Assembly (NCBI GenBank): GCA_900446925.1
Contig: UAVY01000001.1
Location: 62,001 to 126,000 of the forward strand
DNA: 64,000 nt
DNA from: Citrobacter koseri
GTDB lineage: Bacteria; Pseudomonadota; Gammaproteobacteria; Enterobacterales; Enterobacteriaceae
Direction: 5' to 3'
The stretch's first letter is position 1, and every line of letters begins with the position of its first letter. The position numbers were made by a program, and so were the translations under genes. The notes beneath the pieces were generated by a model. The model saw nothing but the letters and a program-made list of their open reading frames with translations. It was not told the DNA's origin and made no database searches. Positions 51,876 through 60,986 of the stretch are shown in pieces.

Positions 51876-52023
51876 ATACTGAACTGCCTGTACGGCAGTG
51901 AACAAACCCAACCTCGATTTTCCCACACTCAATTCTTTCTAAGCTGCCTGTACGGCAGTGAACCTGGATCGTCAATGCTCAGCCGGGAATGGGCTTTTCT
52001 AAGCTGCCTGTACGGCAGTGAAC
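51876..52023 (-). CRISPR. Orphan type I-F CRISPR array: three repeats, two spacers
   Basis: 28-bp repeats at 52023-51996 and 51963-51936 are identical; on the minus strand they read gttcactgcc-gtacaggcag-cttagaaa, the type I-F repeat as I know it. The third, at 51903-51876, differs at about four bases in its distal third, as expected for the leader-distal end. Spacers at 51995-51964 and 51935-51904 are each exactly 32 bp, the usual I-F length. The inner palindrome ctgcc-gta-ggcag forms the crRNA stem. The array reads toward infA. A further perfect repeat lies 3.5 kb away in the cas6f remnant. No cas operon is in the window. Confidence 0.95.
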
Positions 52024-52168
52024 AGGAATAATATCAGACAATCACGTTGATTTATTGAAGAAAAACGCAACGTCTTCCTGTCAGCCCCTTTTTCACTCAG
52101 GTTGTATATATAAAATAAAATCAATAAGTTAGTAACATGAAACAAAAAAGGGTATATTGCGCTCTGTT
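52024..52168 (-). promoter_or_regulatory. AT-rich CRISPR leader candidate
   Basis: The 145 bp between the first repeat and the lysR stop codon are AT-rich (for example tatatataaaataaaatcaa at 52102-52121) and lie on the leader side according to repeat orientation. They should hold the array promoter. I can identify no individual -35/-10 pair reliably. Confidence 0.55.
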
Positions 52169-53081
52169 TTAATCTTCCACCATCCGCGCATACTCTTCTG
52201 TCAAAAAATCCACCAGCGCGCGTACGGACGGCAACAATCCACGGCGGGACGGAAATACCGCATGAATTACCTCTCTTCTGGGTTCCCATCCTTCCAGCAA
52301 GGCAATCAGCTCCCCCGCAGCCAGTTGGTCTTTCACCATTAAAACAGGTAACTGAACGAGGCCGACGCCCGCAACGGCCGCTTCACGCAGCGCCAGCATG
52401 TCTGTGGTGATCAAACGCGGTGTAAAGTGAACTTCAGCGCGCGCGCCCCTGCGGACCAAAGAGTTCCCAGCGGTGGATATGTTTACCTGAAGCCAGGCTC
52501 AGTCCGGGCCAGTGATGCAGTTCTGCTGGTGAAGAAGGATTTCCCATACGCTGTACCAATGCCGGGCTGGCAAACAAACGGTGCCCCCTGTCCGCCAGCA
52601 CGCGCATCACCAGATCGCTGTCTTCAAAAGGACGCGGCCGGACGCGAATTGCAACGTCAATGCCCTCACCAACCACGTCAACACGGCGGTTGGTTGCTTC
52701 AAGTTGTAACGACACATCGGGATAACGCGCCATAAACTTCGCCAGCATTGGGCCGATATGTACATGTAGCAATGTCACTGGACATGTCAGTTTTACAATG
52801 CCGCGCGGCTCGACCTGCAAGGCGGCTATCGCATCCTGCGCCGCCTGTGCTTCCACCAGCATTGCCTTACAATGTTCATAAAAGGTCTGCCCGACTTCGG
52901 TGACATTAAATTGCCGCGTGGTTCGTTGAATAAGGCGAACGCCCAGCCGTTCCTCCAGTTGCGCAATACGTCGGCTAAGCTTTGACTTTGGTTCATCCAG
53001 CGCTCGCCCTGCCGCCGCAAATCCCCCCTCCTCGACGACATGAACAAACCACGCAAAATCATTGAGATCCGGTTTTGTCAT
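52169..53081 (-). CDS. LysR-family regulator, one frameshift
   Basis: Transcription regulator of the LysR type, 303 aa when corrected. ATG at 53081 (MTKPDLNDFAWFVHVVEEGG). Winged helix-turn-helix at residues 1-60 (FAAAGRALDEPKSKLSRRIAQLEERLGVRL), then the periplasmic-binding-like effector domain (VKLTCPVTLLHVHIGPML onward). An extra base in the GC-rich stretch near 52445 breaks WELFGPQG from ARAEVHFTPRLITTDM. It ends at 52169. Divergent from the pirin gene, 108 bp between starts, so it probably controls the pirin-hydrolase pair. Subfamily resembles regulators of aromatic or electrophile response; the inducer is unknown. Confidence 0.92.
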
Positions 53082-53146
53082 TACATTGTCCTGTTTATAG
53101 AACGGTAAGGTCTATTTTAGCGACTACTCAGTTCATTGTCATAGAT

Positions 53147-53156
53147 ATAAGCTTAT
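53147..53156. promoter_or_regulatory. Palindrome in the lysR/pirin intergenic region
   Basis: ataagcttat is a ten-base perfect palindrome 33 bp before the pirin ATG. It could be part of a LysR operator. Weak evidence because short AT-rich palindromes occur by chance. Confidence 0.3.
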
Positions 53157-53189
53157 TTACATCAAGACAACGCCACCGAGGAGACCACC

Positions 53190-54056
53190 ATGAAACAGAT
53201 TACAGGCGTCTATACCGCACCTCGCCCGCACTGGGTTGGCGATGGATTTCCGGTTCGTTCGCTATTCTCTTATCAGTCCCATGCAGAGCAGTTAAGCCCG
53301 TTCCTGCTGCTGGACTATGCCGGGCCGCATACCTTTGCCCCTGGCGCCGAAAACGAAAAACGTGGAGTGGGAGAACACCCGCATCGCGGTTTTGAAACCG
53401 TCACGATTGTTTACAGCGGCGAAGTTGAGCACCGCGATTCAACAGGCCGCGGCGGCGTCATCGGCCCTGGCGATGTGCAGTGGATGACCGCAGGCGCAGG
53501 CATTTTGCATGAAGAGTTTCATTCTTCAGCCTTTACCCAACAGGGAGGCGAGCTGGAAATGGTGCAACTGTGGGTGAACCTGCCCGCGAAAGACAAAATG
53601 GCGGTGCCGGGTTATCAAAGCATCAGCAGCGATCTCATCCCTGCCGTAACGCTGCCTGACGAAGCCGGAACCGCGCGCATTATTGCGGGCCGCTATCAGG
53701 ATGTGAAAGGCCCGGCGCATACCTTCTCACCGTTGAATGTCTGGGATATGCGCCTGCAACGCGATCGTCATCTTACGCTGCCCGTCGCTGAAGGGTGGAG
53801 CACCGCGCTGGTCGTCCTGAAAGGAAGTATTACGGTGAATGGCACAACACCGGTAAATGAAGCGCAACTGGTGGTGTTAAGCCAGGAAGGTGAAAACCTG
53901 TATCTCGAAGCCAGTAGCGATGCCAGCGTTCTGCTGTTGTCGGGCGAGCCGCTGAATGAGCCCATTGTCGGTTACGGCCCATTTGTCATGAACACAAAAC
54001 AAGAAATCGCAGAAGCCGTACGCGATTTCAACTCCGGCCGTTTTGGCCAAATCTGA
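53190..54056 (+). CDS. Pirin-family protein (YhhW-like bicupin)
   Basis: Intact 288-aa pirin. Bacterial members such as YhhW show quercetin 2,3-dioxygenase activity; natural substrates are unknown. Metal ligands are in the N-terminal cupin: GVGEHPHRGFETVTIVYSG, then VEHRDS and ILHEEFHS. The second cupin (TALVVLKGSITVNG, near residue 210) has no metal ligands, which is typical. Preceded by gaggag. Divergent from lysR and 21 bp ahead of the isochorismatase-type hydrolase, so they form one operon. Confidence 0.92.
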   Translation: MKQITGVYTAPRPHWVGDGFPVRSLFSYQSHAEQLSPFLLLDYAGPHTFAPGAENEKRGVGEHPHRGFETVTIVYSGEVEHRDSTGRGGVIGPGDVQWMTAGAGILHEEFHSSAFTQQGGELEMVQLWVNLPAKDKMAVPGYQSISSDLIPAVTLPDEAGTARIIAGRYQDVKGPAHTFSPLNVWDMRLQRDRHLTLPVAEGWSTALVVLKGSITVNGTTPVNEAQLVVLSQEGENLYLEASSDASVLLLSGEPLNEPIVGYGPFVMNTKQEIAEAVRDFNSGRFGQI

Positions 54057-54077
54057 AAACATTGAGGAGTACACAAC

Positions 54078-54755
54078 ATGTCCAGTCCTGCTAATTTTAA
54101 TGGTTTGCGCCCGGTAATTGACGTTAACGATTCCGTTATGCTGTTAATCGACCACCAGAGCGGGCTTTTCCAGACCGTTGGCGATATGCCGATGCCTGAA
54201 TTGCGCGCCCGTGCGGCCGCGCTGGCCAAAATGGCGACCTTGTCGAAGATGCCGGTCATTACGACGGCATCTGTACCGCAGGGACCGAACGGCCCGCTGA
54301 TCCCGGAGATCCACGCCAATGCACCGCACGCGCAGTATATTGCCCGTAAAGGCGAGATCAACGCCTGGGATAACGCTGATTTCGTCCAGGCGGTAAAAGC
54401 GACTGGCCGTAAAACGCTGATCATCGCCGGTACGATTACCAGCGTTTGCATGGCATTCCCGGCGATTAGCGCAGTCGCGGAAGGTTATAAAGTGTTTGCT
54501 GTTATTGATGCTTCCGGCACCTACAGCAAAATGGCCCAGGAAATCACGCTGGCACGCGTTGTTCAGGCGGGCGTCGTACCGATGGATACCGCCGCAGTGG
54601 CTTCCGAGTTGCAGGGCACCTGGAACCGTGAAGACGCAGCAGAGTGGGCTGAGGTTTACACTAAAGTGTTCCCGGCGTATCAGTTGTTGATCGAGAGTTA
54701 CAGCAAAGCGCAGGAAGTGGTGAAAAACGGTGAGATACTGGATTCACAGCGCTAA
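54078..54755 (+). CDS. Isochorismatase-family hydrolase, second copy in window
   Basis: Intact 225 aa, starting [20 protein letters not shown]. Catalytic triad candidates are Asp in [10 protein letters not shown], Lys in AVKATGRK and Cys in [11 protein letters not shown]. Long identical or near-identical segments with YcaC ([19 protein letters not shown] against YIARPGNINAWDN, DASGT) show it is a paralogue. It carries an N-terminal extension and a longer C-terminus ([19 protein letters not shown]). The pirin neighbour suggests a joint oxidative or hydrolytic pathway on one substrate, but that is inference. gaggag ribosome site. Confidence 0.93.
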   Translation: MSSPANFNGLRPVIDVNDSVMLLIDHQSGLFQTVGDMPMPELRARAAALAKMATLSKMPVITTASVPQGPNGPLIPEIHANAPHAQYIARKGEINAWDNADFVQAVKATGRKTLIIAGTITSVCMAFPAISAVAEGYKVFAVIDASGTYSKMAQEITLARVVQAGVVPMDTAAVASELQGTWNREDAAEWAEVYTKVFPAYQLLIESYSKAQEVVKNGEILDSQR

Positions 54756-54903
54756 TCGTATTCCCTGCTCCCCCAGGGCAGGGAATATGTTCATTGCGTA
54801 ACCAAACGATAATTAAAGCGTAAATTCTGCTTGACCGTTTTGGCGCAACTCCCTATAGTAGCGCCCCGTTGCCCCCCCAAGCGGTCAGGCAGCAATACAA
54901 TAT

Positions 54904-54991
54904 GGTGAGGTGTCCGAGTGGCTGAAGGAGCACGCCTGGAAAGTGTGTATACGGCAACGTATCGGGGGTTCGAATCCCCCCCTCACCGCCA
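54904..54991 (+). tRNA. serW: tRNA-Ser (anticodon GGA)
   Basis: 88 nt including encoded CCA. Acceptor arms ggtgagg and cctcacc pair, the T arm is gggggttcgaatccccc, and a long variable arm (class II) is present as expected for Ser. Anticodon gga at 54938-54940 reads UCC and UCU. In K-12 this tRNA is the only gene between infA and clpA. It is an attractive integration site, but I see no integrase or duplicated 3' end. Confidence 0.97.
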
Positions 54992-55000
54992 TATTCAGAA

Positions 55001-55033
55001 AAAGAGCTCGTACGAAAGTACGGGCTTTTTTTT
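55001..55033 (+). terminator. serW terminator
   Basis: Stem agctcgtac (55005-55013) and gtacgggct (55018-55026), one G-T pair, gaaa tetraloop, then eight T. Ten bases after the tRNA. Confidence 0.88.
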
Positions 55034-55048
55034 CACCTGTTGCACATC

Positions 55049-55125
55049 GCCGGATGGCGGCGCTCGCGCCTTATCCGGCCTACGAGTGGCGCTCTGTAGG
55101 CCTGATAAGCGAAGCGCCATCAGGC
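55049..55125. repeat. Inverted REP pair (BIME) next to cas6f remnant
   Basis: gccggatggcggcgctcgcg and taggcctgataagc with gccatcaggc facing it. It ends four bases before the stop codon of the cas6f remnant and lies between it and tRNA-Ser. Confidence 0.85.
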
Positions 55126-55128
55126 TTC

Positions 55129-55498
55129 TCAGAACCAGGGAATGGTCGCCGTAGAACTTAATCCATAGCTTGTGAATGTCCCGCTAACAGGTTCAGAACG
55201 CAGTTCACCGTGGCGAATAAACACCCGAAATTGTTGCTGATTCGACAAGCTCTTAACGTTCAGGTAAGGCAAATCGCTATGCTGTTCGGTTGACTCCACT
55301 AGGCGCAGTTGCGCCTGCTCTTCCGTTAACCATCCCTTCCTGACGGAACGCCGCAATAACCGTTGTGGACTGCTTTTCACCTGCACCCGACTCACCGTGC
55401 GCCAGCCTTTTACAGCCGGAACAGGCGTTATCGCCATACACTGGCAATAATCATTCAGCCCCTTACGCCATGAACCGGCCTCAAGTTCCTGTAACGCT
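55129..55498 (-). pseudogene. cas6f: 5'-truncated cas6f (csy4), type I-F crRNA endonuclease remnant
   Basis: About 122 codons matching the C-terminal two thirds of Cas6f/Csy4 (usually about 185 aa). Recognisable: WRKGLNDYCQ, the linker and arginine-rich helix that binds the crRNA stem (SRVQVKSSPQRLLRRSVRKG), the strand with serines (YLNVKSLSNQQQFRVFIRHG), and the family ending YGLSSTATIPWF. The N-terminal 60-65 residues are missing, including the region of catalytic His29 of the P. aeruginosa enzyme. In their place, directly upstream, stands a perfect I-F repeat. The open frame runs on through the repeat to 55575, but that part is not Cas6f. Cannot be an active nuclease as it stands. Reads toward tRNA-Ser. 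Confidence 0.88.
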
Positions 55499-55526
55499 TT
55501 TCTAAGCTGCCTGTACGGCAGTGAAC
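55499..55526 (-). repeat. Solo type I-F CRISPR repeat fused to cas6f
   Basis: 28 of 28 bases match the two intact repeats of the array near infA, in the same orientation. It has no second repeat 60 bp away on either side. It forms the exact left-hand border of the cas6f sequence, marking a deletion junction between a former array and the inside of cas6f. Confidence 0.95.
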
Positions 55527-55640
55527 TGAAGCTGTTCGTCGCTATCATGGTGTTAATAAAGAAAAATATAAACACATAAAAATCATAGCGTTAAAAAACA
55601 CTCAAAAAAAGGGTTTCCAGGTATCCGGGGCATGGCGGCA
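55527..55640 (-). other. AT-rich sequence upstream of the solo repeat, possible leader remnant
   Basis: Between the clpA terminator and the solo repeat lie about 115 bp, very AT-rich (tttttgagtgttttttaacg on minus). On repeat orientation this is the leader side. It may be the leader of a vanished array, with or without a first 32-bp spacer (55527-55558). I found no partial repeat at its far end. Confidence 0.4.
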
Positions 55641-55677
55641 AAAAAAATCCGTAACCTCAAAAGAGATTACGGATTTT
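55641..55677 (-). terminator. clpA rho-independent terminator
   Basis: Stem aaaatccgtaa (55644-55654) and ttacggatttt (55667-55677) with a 12-base loop; A run on the left gives seven T on the minus strand. About 50 bp after clpA. It also separates clpA from the CRISPR scar. Confidence 0.85.
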
Positions 55678-55727
55678 AGCGAGTTTATCTGAACGCGACT
55701 GGCGTTCAGATTTTACCGGTTACGAGA

Positions 55728-58006
55728 TTAATGCGCGGCTTCCGGTTTGTGCTTTTGCGCACTCTGGAAGCCATACGTCAGCTCATTTTTCTCTTTATCC
55801 AGCGCAACGGTCACCTGGCCGCCGCCAACCAGCGAACCGAACAGCAGCTCGTTTGCCAACGGTTTTTTCAGGTTGTCCTGGACGACGCGCGTCATTGGAC
55901 GTGCGCCCATCGCGCGGTCATAGCCTTTCTCAGCCAGCCAGTCACGCGCTTCCTGACTCACTTCCAGGGAAACGCCTTTCTGATCCAGTTGAACCTGCAA
56001 CTCGACAATAAACTTATCGACAACCTGATGGATCACTTCAGTAGACAGGTGATCGAACCAGATAATGTTGTCGAGACGGTTACGGAACTCCGGCGTAAAC
56101 ACTTTCTTGATTTCACCCATCGCGTCCGTACTGTTGTCCTGATGGATGAGGCCAATCGATTTACGCTCAGTTTCACGCACACCGGCGTTGGTGGTCATCA
56201 CCAGCACCACGTTGCGGAAATCCGCTTTACGCCCGTTGTTGTCCGTCAGCGTGCCGTTGTCCATCACCTGCAACAGCAGGTTAAAGACATCTGGATGCGC
56301 CTTCTCAATTTCATCCAGCAGCAGCACTGCATGCGGATGTTTGATAACCGCATCGGTCAGCAGACCGCCCTGGTCGAAACCGACATATCCCGGAGGCGCG
56401 CCGATCAGGCGGCTTACGGTGTGGCGTTCCATATACTCGGACATATCAAACCGCAGCAGCTCAATACCCAGCGCTTTGGAGAGCTGTACCGTTACCTCGG
56501 TTTTCCCTACCCCGGTAGGCCCCGCGAACAGGAACGAACCGACAGGTTTATGTTCATGACCGAGACCCGCACGGCTCATTTTGATCGCTTCGGTCAGCGC
56601 TTCAATTGCCTTATCCTGCCCGAAGACCAGCATTTTCAGGCGGTCGCCGAGGTTTTTCAGCGTATCGCGATCGCTCTGCGAGACGCTCTTCTCAGGAATA
56701 CGCGCGATGCGCGCCACCACGGACTCAATATCCGCCACGTTGACGGTTTTCTTGCGCTTGCTGACCGGCATCAGACGAGCACGCGCACCGGCTTCGTCGA
56801 TGACGTCAATCGCCTTATCCGGCAGATGACGGTCGTTGATGTATTTCACCGCCAGCTCTACCGCCGCACGCACCGCTTTCGCCGTGTAGCGAACATCGTG
56901 GTGCGCTTCGTACTTCGGTTTCAGGCCGTTGATGATCTGCACAGTCTCATCCACGGACGGCTCAGTGATATCAATTTTCTGGAAGCGACGCGCTAACGCG
57001 CGGTCTTTTTCGAAAATGTTGCTGAATTCCTGATACGTCGTGGAACCAATCACGCGGATCTTACCGCTGGAGAGCAGCGGTTTAATCAGGTTTGCGGCAT
57101 CCACCTGGCCGCCCGACGCCGCACCCGCACCGATAATGGTGTGGATCTCATCAATAAACAGGATGCTGTTGGTGTCCTGTTCCAGCTGTTTGAGCAGCGC
57201 TTTAAAACGTTTTTCGAAATCGCCGCGATACTTGGTGCCCGCCAGCAGCGAGCCGATATCCAGCGAGTAGAGGGTGCAATCCGCCATCACTTCCGGCACA
57301 TCGCCCTGGACAATACGCCAGGCCAGACCTTCGGCAATCGCCGTCTTACCGACGCCGGACTCACCCACCAGTAGCGGGTTATTTTTCCGGCGGCGACACA
57401 GCACCTGAATGGCACGCTCCAGCTCTTTTTCACGGCCAATCAGCGGATCGATTCCGCCCACGCGAGCAAGCTGGTTAAGGTTAGTCGTGAAGTTCTCCAT
57501 ACGTTCCTCCCCGCCAACTTGTTCTTCGCTATTTGGCTGATTGCCGGGGTCAGAAGACTGACTCGGCTCGTCCTTTCGCGTCCCATGAGAAATAAAGTTC
57601 ACCACGTCGAGGCGGCTGACTTCATGCTTACGCAGCAGATAAGCCGCCTGGGATTCCTGTTCGCTGAAGATAGCCACCAGCACATTCGCGCCAGTTACCT
57701 CACTGCGCCCGGAGGACTGAACGTGAAAGACCGCACGTTTGCAGCACGCGCTGAAAACTCAACGTCGGCTGTGTGTCGCGCTCTTCTTCGCTGGCAGGCC
57801 AGTACGGGTGTGGTTTGTTCAATGAAGGCTTCAAGTTCCTGACGGAGCGCCACCAAATCCACGGAGCACGCTTCCAGCGCTTCGCGGGCCGATGGGTTAC
57901 TGAGCAACGCCAGTAACAAGTGCTCGACGGTCATAAACTCATGTCGGTGCTCGCGCGCTCTGGCGAAAGCCATGTTTAAACTGAGTTCCAGTTCTTGATT
58001 GAGCAT
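55728..58006 (-). CDS. clpA: ClpAP protease ATPase ClpA, two frameshifts
   Basis: Hexameric AAA+ unfoldase that feeds ClpP and receives N-end-rule substrates from ClpS. ATG at 58006 ([20 protein letters not shown]) after a strong GGAGG. N-domain, then two AAA modules: Walker A GESGVGKT with Walker [10 protein letters not shown], and Walker A GPTGVGKT with Walker [14 protein letters not shown]. The frame is broken near 57795 (extra G after PVL) and 57745 (extra A). Removing both gives 758 aa exactly. ClpS is 30 bp upstream in the same direction. Right border of the accessory island. Confidence 0.97.
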
Positions 58007-58036
58007 AGGCACCTCCCCCAATTTTTACGCCTGCAT

Positions 58037-58358
58037 TCAGGCTTTTTCCAGCGTACACAGCAACGGATGCTCGTTCTCCCTCGCATACTTGTTCACCATC
58101 GCCACTTTGGTCTCCGCGACCTCGGCGGTAAATACGCCGCAGATAGCTTTACCTTGATAGTGAACCGCAAGCATCAGTTGCGTTGCACGTTCTACATCAT
58201 AAGAAAAGAATTTTTTGTAACACGTCAATAACAAACTCCATTGGAGTGTAATCATCATTGACTAATATCACTTTATACATAGATGGCGGTTTTAGCGCGT
58301 CGCGCACCTTATCTTCCGCCAGCTGGTCAAAATCCAGCCAATCGTTCGTCTTACCCAT
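58037..58358 (-). CDS. clpS: ClpA adaptor ClpS, one frameshift
   Basis: Adaptor that binds N-end-rule residues and hands substrates to ClpAP. ATG at 58358 ([10 protein letters not shown]). The core [18 protein letters not shown] and the helix [19 protein letters not shown] are present; ends [10 protein letters not shown]. An extra A in a six-A run near 58222 separates VIDVLQK from [13 protein letters not shown]. Removing it gives 106 aa exactly. Divergent from cspD. Confidence 0.96.
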
Positions 58359-58680
58359 TGTCAGTCGTCATCTTCGGTTACGGTTACCGGCAGAACGTAC
58401 TGCCGCTGACAAGAGCCTATGCACGCAATCAATCTACCCCAATTAATAGATAACTATCATCTATCTCTGTCATCCGCGACATCTGTCACATTACCGGCAA
58501 TAGCGTTAACTGCTTCAAATTTTTGATTCATTTTTACCCCATCCACCCCGCCTGGCGCTTGACGCCCCGCCTGATTTCTCTAAATTGTAGTTTCGAGAGT
58601 TGGCGAGGTTTTGAACAGCCCCACTCCGCCACCGGTTCATTCCATCTTACTTATATAAGATTTACGAAGGATGTCGAAGC
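58359..58680. other. Divergent clpS/cspD intergenic region
   Basis: 322 bp with no supported gene. It should carry both promoters and the cspD 5' leader, which ends with a gaagga ribosome site about eight bases before the cspD start. No clear hairpin or operator seen. Confidence 0.55.
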
Positions 58681-58902
58681 ATGGAAACGGGTACTGTAAA
58701 GTGGTTCAACAATGCCAAAGGGTTTGGTTTCATCTGCCCTGAAGGCGGCGGCGAAGATATTTTCGCCCATTACTCCACCATTCAAATGGATGGTTACAGA
58801 ACGCTTAAAGCCGGGCAGTCTGTCCGGTTTGATGTCCACCAGGGGCCAAAAGGCAATCATGCCAGTGTCATCGTGCCCATCGAAGCAGAAGCCGTTGCAT
58901 AG
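58681..58902 (+). CDS. cspD: Cold-shock-like protein CspD
   Basis: Single-stranded nucleic-acid-binding OB protein. In E. coli it inhibits replication, is induced in stationary phase and is degraded by Lon. Intact 73 aa. RNP1-type motif KGFGFICPEGG and RNP2-type DIFAHYST. The residues AVA at the C-terminus extend beyond the ordinary Csp length. Own terminator downstream. Confidence 0.96.
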   Translation: METGTVKWFNNAKGFGFICPEGGGEDIFAHYSTIQMDGYRTLKAGQSVRFDVHQGPKGNHASVIVPIEAEAVA

Positions 58903-58935
58903 CTCTTCTGTCTCATTGTGTACATCCCGCAGTCA

Positions 58936-58966
58936 AAAATGCCAGCCCGATCGGCTGGCATTTTTA
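58936..58966 (+). terminator. cspD terminator
   Basis: Stem aaaatgccagcc (58936-58947) and ggctggcatttt (58953-58964) with a five-base loop, followed by further T bases. Confidence 0.9.
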
Positions 58967-58986
58967 TTTCTGCGCCATTGCTTTTT

Positions 58987-59023
58987 GCCGGATGGCGACG
59001 CTGACGCGCCTTACCCGGCCTAC
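58987..59023. repeat. Single REP element between cspD and macB
   Basis: One REP unit (gccggatggcgacgctgacg, then cgccttacccggcctac) between the cspD terminator and the macB stop codon, that is between convergent genes. Confidence 0.85.
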
Positions 59024-59039
59024 AAACATCCGGCAAGAT

Positions 59040-60986
59040 TCACTCCCGCGCCAGCGCATCTACCGGATCGAGTCGTGCCGCATTACGTGCGGGCAACCAG
59101 CCAAACAGTATCCCGGTAAACGTCGAGCACAAGAACGCCGTCAGGAGCGCGACGGGCGAGAAGCCAATTTCCCAGCCGGGTAAAAACATCTGTAGCGTAA
59201 AGGCGATCAGCATCGACAGCCCGATCCCCAACGCGCCGCCGACCAGACACACCAGCACCGCTTCAATTAAGAACTGTTGCAGCACATCGCTGGCGCGCGC
59301 GCCTACCGCCATACGGATGCCAATCTCCCGGGGTTCGTTCAGTGACGGAAACCAGCATAATGTTCATTACGCCAATCCCCCCTACCACCAGTGAGATAAC
59401 CGCAACCAGCGTCAGGAACAGTTGAAGAGTACGTGTGGTCTTTTCGGCGGTTTTCAAGACGCCGTCCATATTCCAGGTAAAGAAATCCTTCTTCCCGTGG
59501 CGCAGCGTCAGCAGGCGGGTAAGCTGCTGCTCAGCCTGCGCGCTGTCAAATCCCTCTTTCACCCGAACGGTGATGGAGTTCAGCCATGACTGCCCCATCA
59601 CCCGCCGGACATCGTGCTGTACGGTAGCCAGACGCGGAGGATCTTACTGCTGCCGAACATAGACTGTTTCTCTTCGGCCACGCCGATCACCGTTGCAGGC
59701 ATATTACCGACCAGGATCACTTCGCCCACCACTTTCGCTTTATTGGGGAAAAGTTGACGCCGCGTGTTGCTGTCGAGCACCACCACCTGTGCCCGGCCAT
59801 TCAACTGCTCTCTGTTGAACGTGTTCCCCTCGCTAAAGGTCATGCCGTAGACGTTAAAATAGTCGCCGCTGACGCCATTGGCGCTGGCGGCCACGTCGAT
59901 GTTGCCGTAGCGAAGCCGCAGATTTTGCGATACGGCAGGCGTCGCGGACGTTACCCACGCCTGCTTCTGAATCGCGTTCAGATCGTCATATTTCAGCGCC
60001 TGCTGATATTGCGGATCGTCGTCGCCGAAGTCTTTACCGGGGTAAATATCGATAGTATTGGTGCCAATGGCGCGAATATCCGCCAGTACCATCTGTTTTG
60101 CCGCATCGCCGACCACCACGATCGACACCACCGACGCAATCCCGATAATAATCCCCAGCATGGTGAGTAAGGTGCGCATTTTATTGGCGGCCATCGCCAG
60201 CCACGCCATCGTGAGCGCCTCACGAAATCCGCTGACAAACTGGCTCCAGCCAGAGGCCGTTTTGACGACGGGCTCCGCAATGCCTTGCCCCGCTTGCGTT
60301 TTCTGCGACGGCGGATTACGCACGATCTCGCCATCGTGGATTTCAATCACCCGTTCGGCCTGAGCGGCAACCTGCGGGTCGTGGGTCACGATAATGACCG
60401 TATGCCCCCGATCGCGCAGTTGATGCAGAATCGCCATCACTTCATCGCCGGAATGGCTGTCGAGCGCCCCCGTCGGTTCATCGGCGAGGATCACCTGCCC
60501 GCCGTTCATCAGCGCGCGCGCAATACTCACCCGCTGCTGTTGCCCGCCGGAGAGCTGCGAAGGCTGATAATCCACCCGATCGCCCAGCCCCAGCCGTTGC
60601 AGCAACTCTTCGGCCCGCTCCAGCCGTCGTTTGCGCTCCGTACCGGCATAAACGGCGGGCACCTCAACGTTTTGCGCCGCCGTCAGATGTGAGAGCAAAT
60701 GATAACGCTGGAAGATAAAACCAAAATGTTCGCGGCGAAGTTGCGCCAGCGCGTCGCTGTCGAGCGTGGAGACATCCCGCCCCGCAATCCGATAGGTGCC
60801 GCTGGTAGGTTTATCCAGACAGCCGAGGATATTCATCAGGGTCGATTTACCGGAACCGGACGCGCCGACAATCGCTACCATCTCTCCGGCATGAATTTGC
60901 AGGGAGATGCCCTTCAGCACCTCGACCTGTTCTTCACCTGACGGATAACTACGGCGAATATTGCTCAGCTCAAGCAATGCCGTCAT
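59040..60986 (-). CDS. macB: Macrolide/peptide efflux ABC protein MacB, two frameshifts
   Basis: Inner-membrane ATPase of the MacAB-TolC tripartite pump, exporting macrolides, enterotoxin and other substrates. ATG at 60986, overlapping the macA stop (ATGA). Walker [10 protein letters not shown] near residue 42, signature [16 protein letters not shown], Walker [13 protein letters not shown]. Then four membrane segments and a large periplasmic domain. A missing C near 59633 (TMSG to [10 protein letters not shown]) and an extra C near 59338 (VTERT to [10 protein letters not shown]) cancel out. The span is exactly 648 codons plus stop. Confidence 0.95.

Noticed and set aside
54904..55131. Prophage or integrative element at tRNA-Ser
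   Set aside because: No integrase, no duplicated tRNA 3' end and no phage genes in the flanking sequence.
55527..55575. Start of the cas6f open frame upstream of the repeat
   Set aside because: These codons come from AT-rich leader-like DNA and do not match Cas6f. The Met at 55575 is not a real gene start.
55731..56996. 421-codon open frame antisense to clpA
   Set aside because: Shadow of the clpA coding frame.
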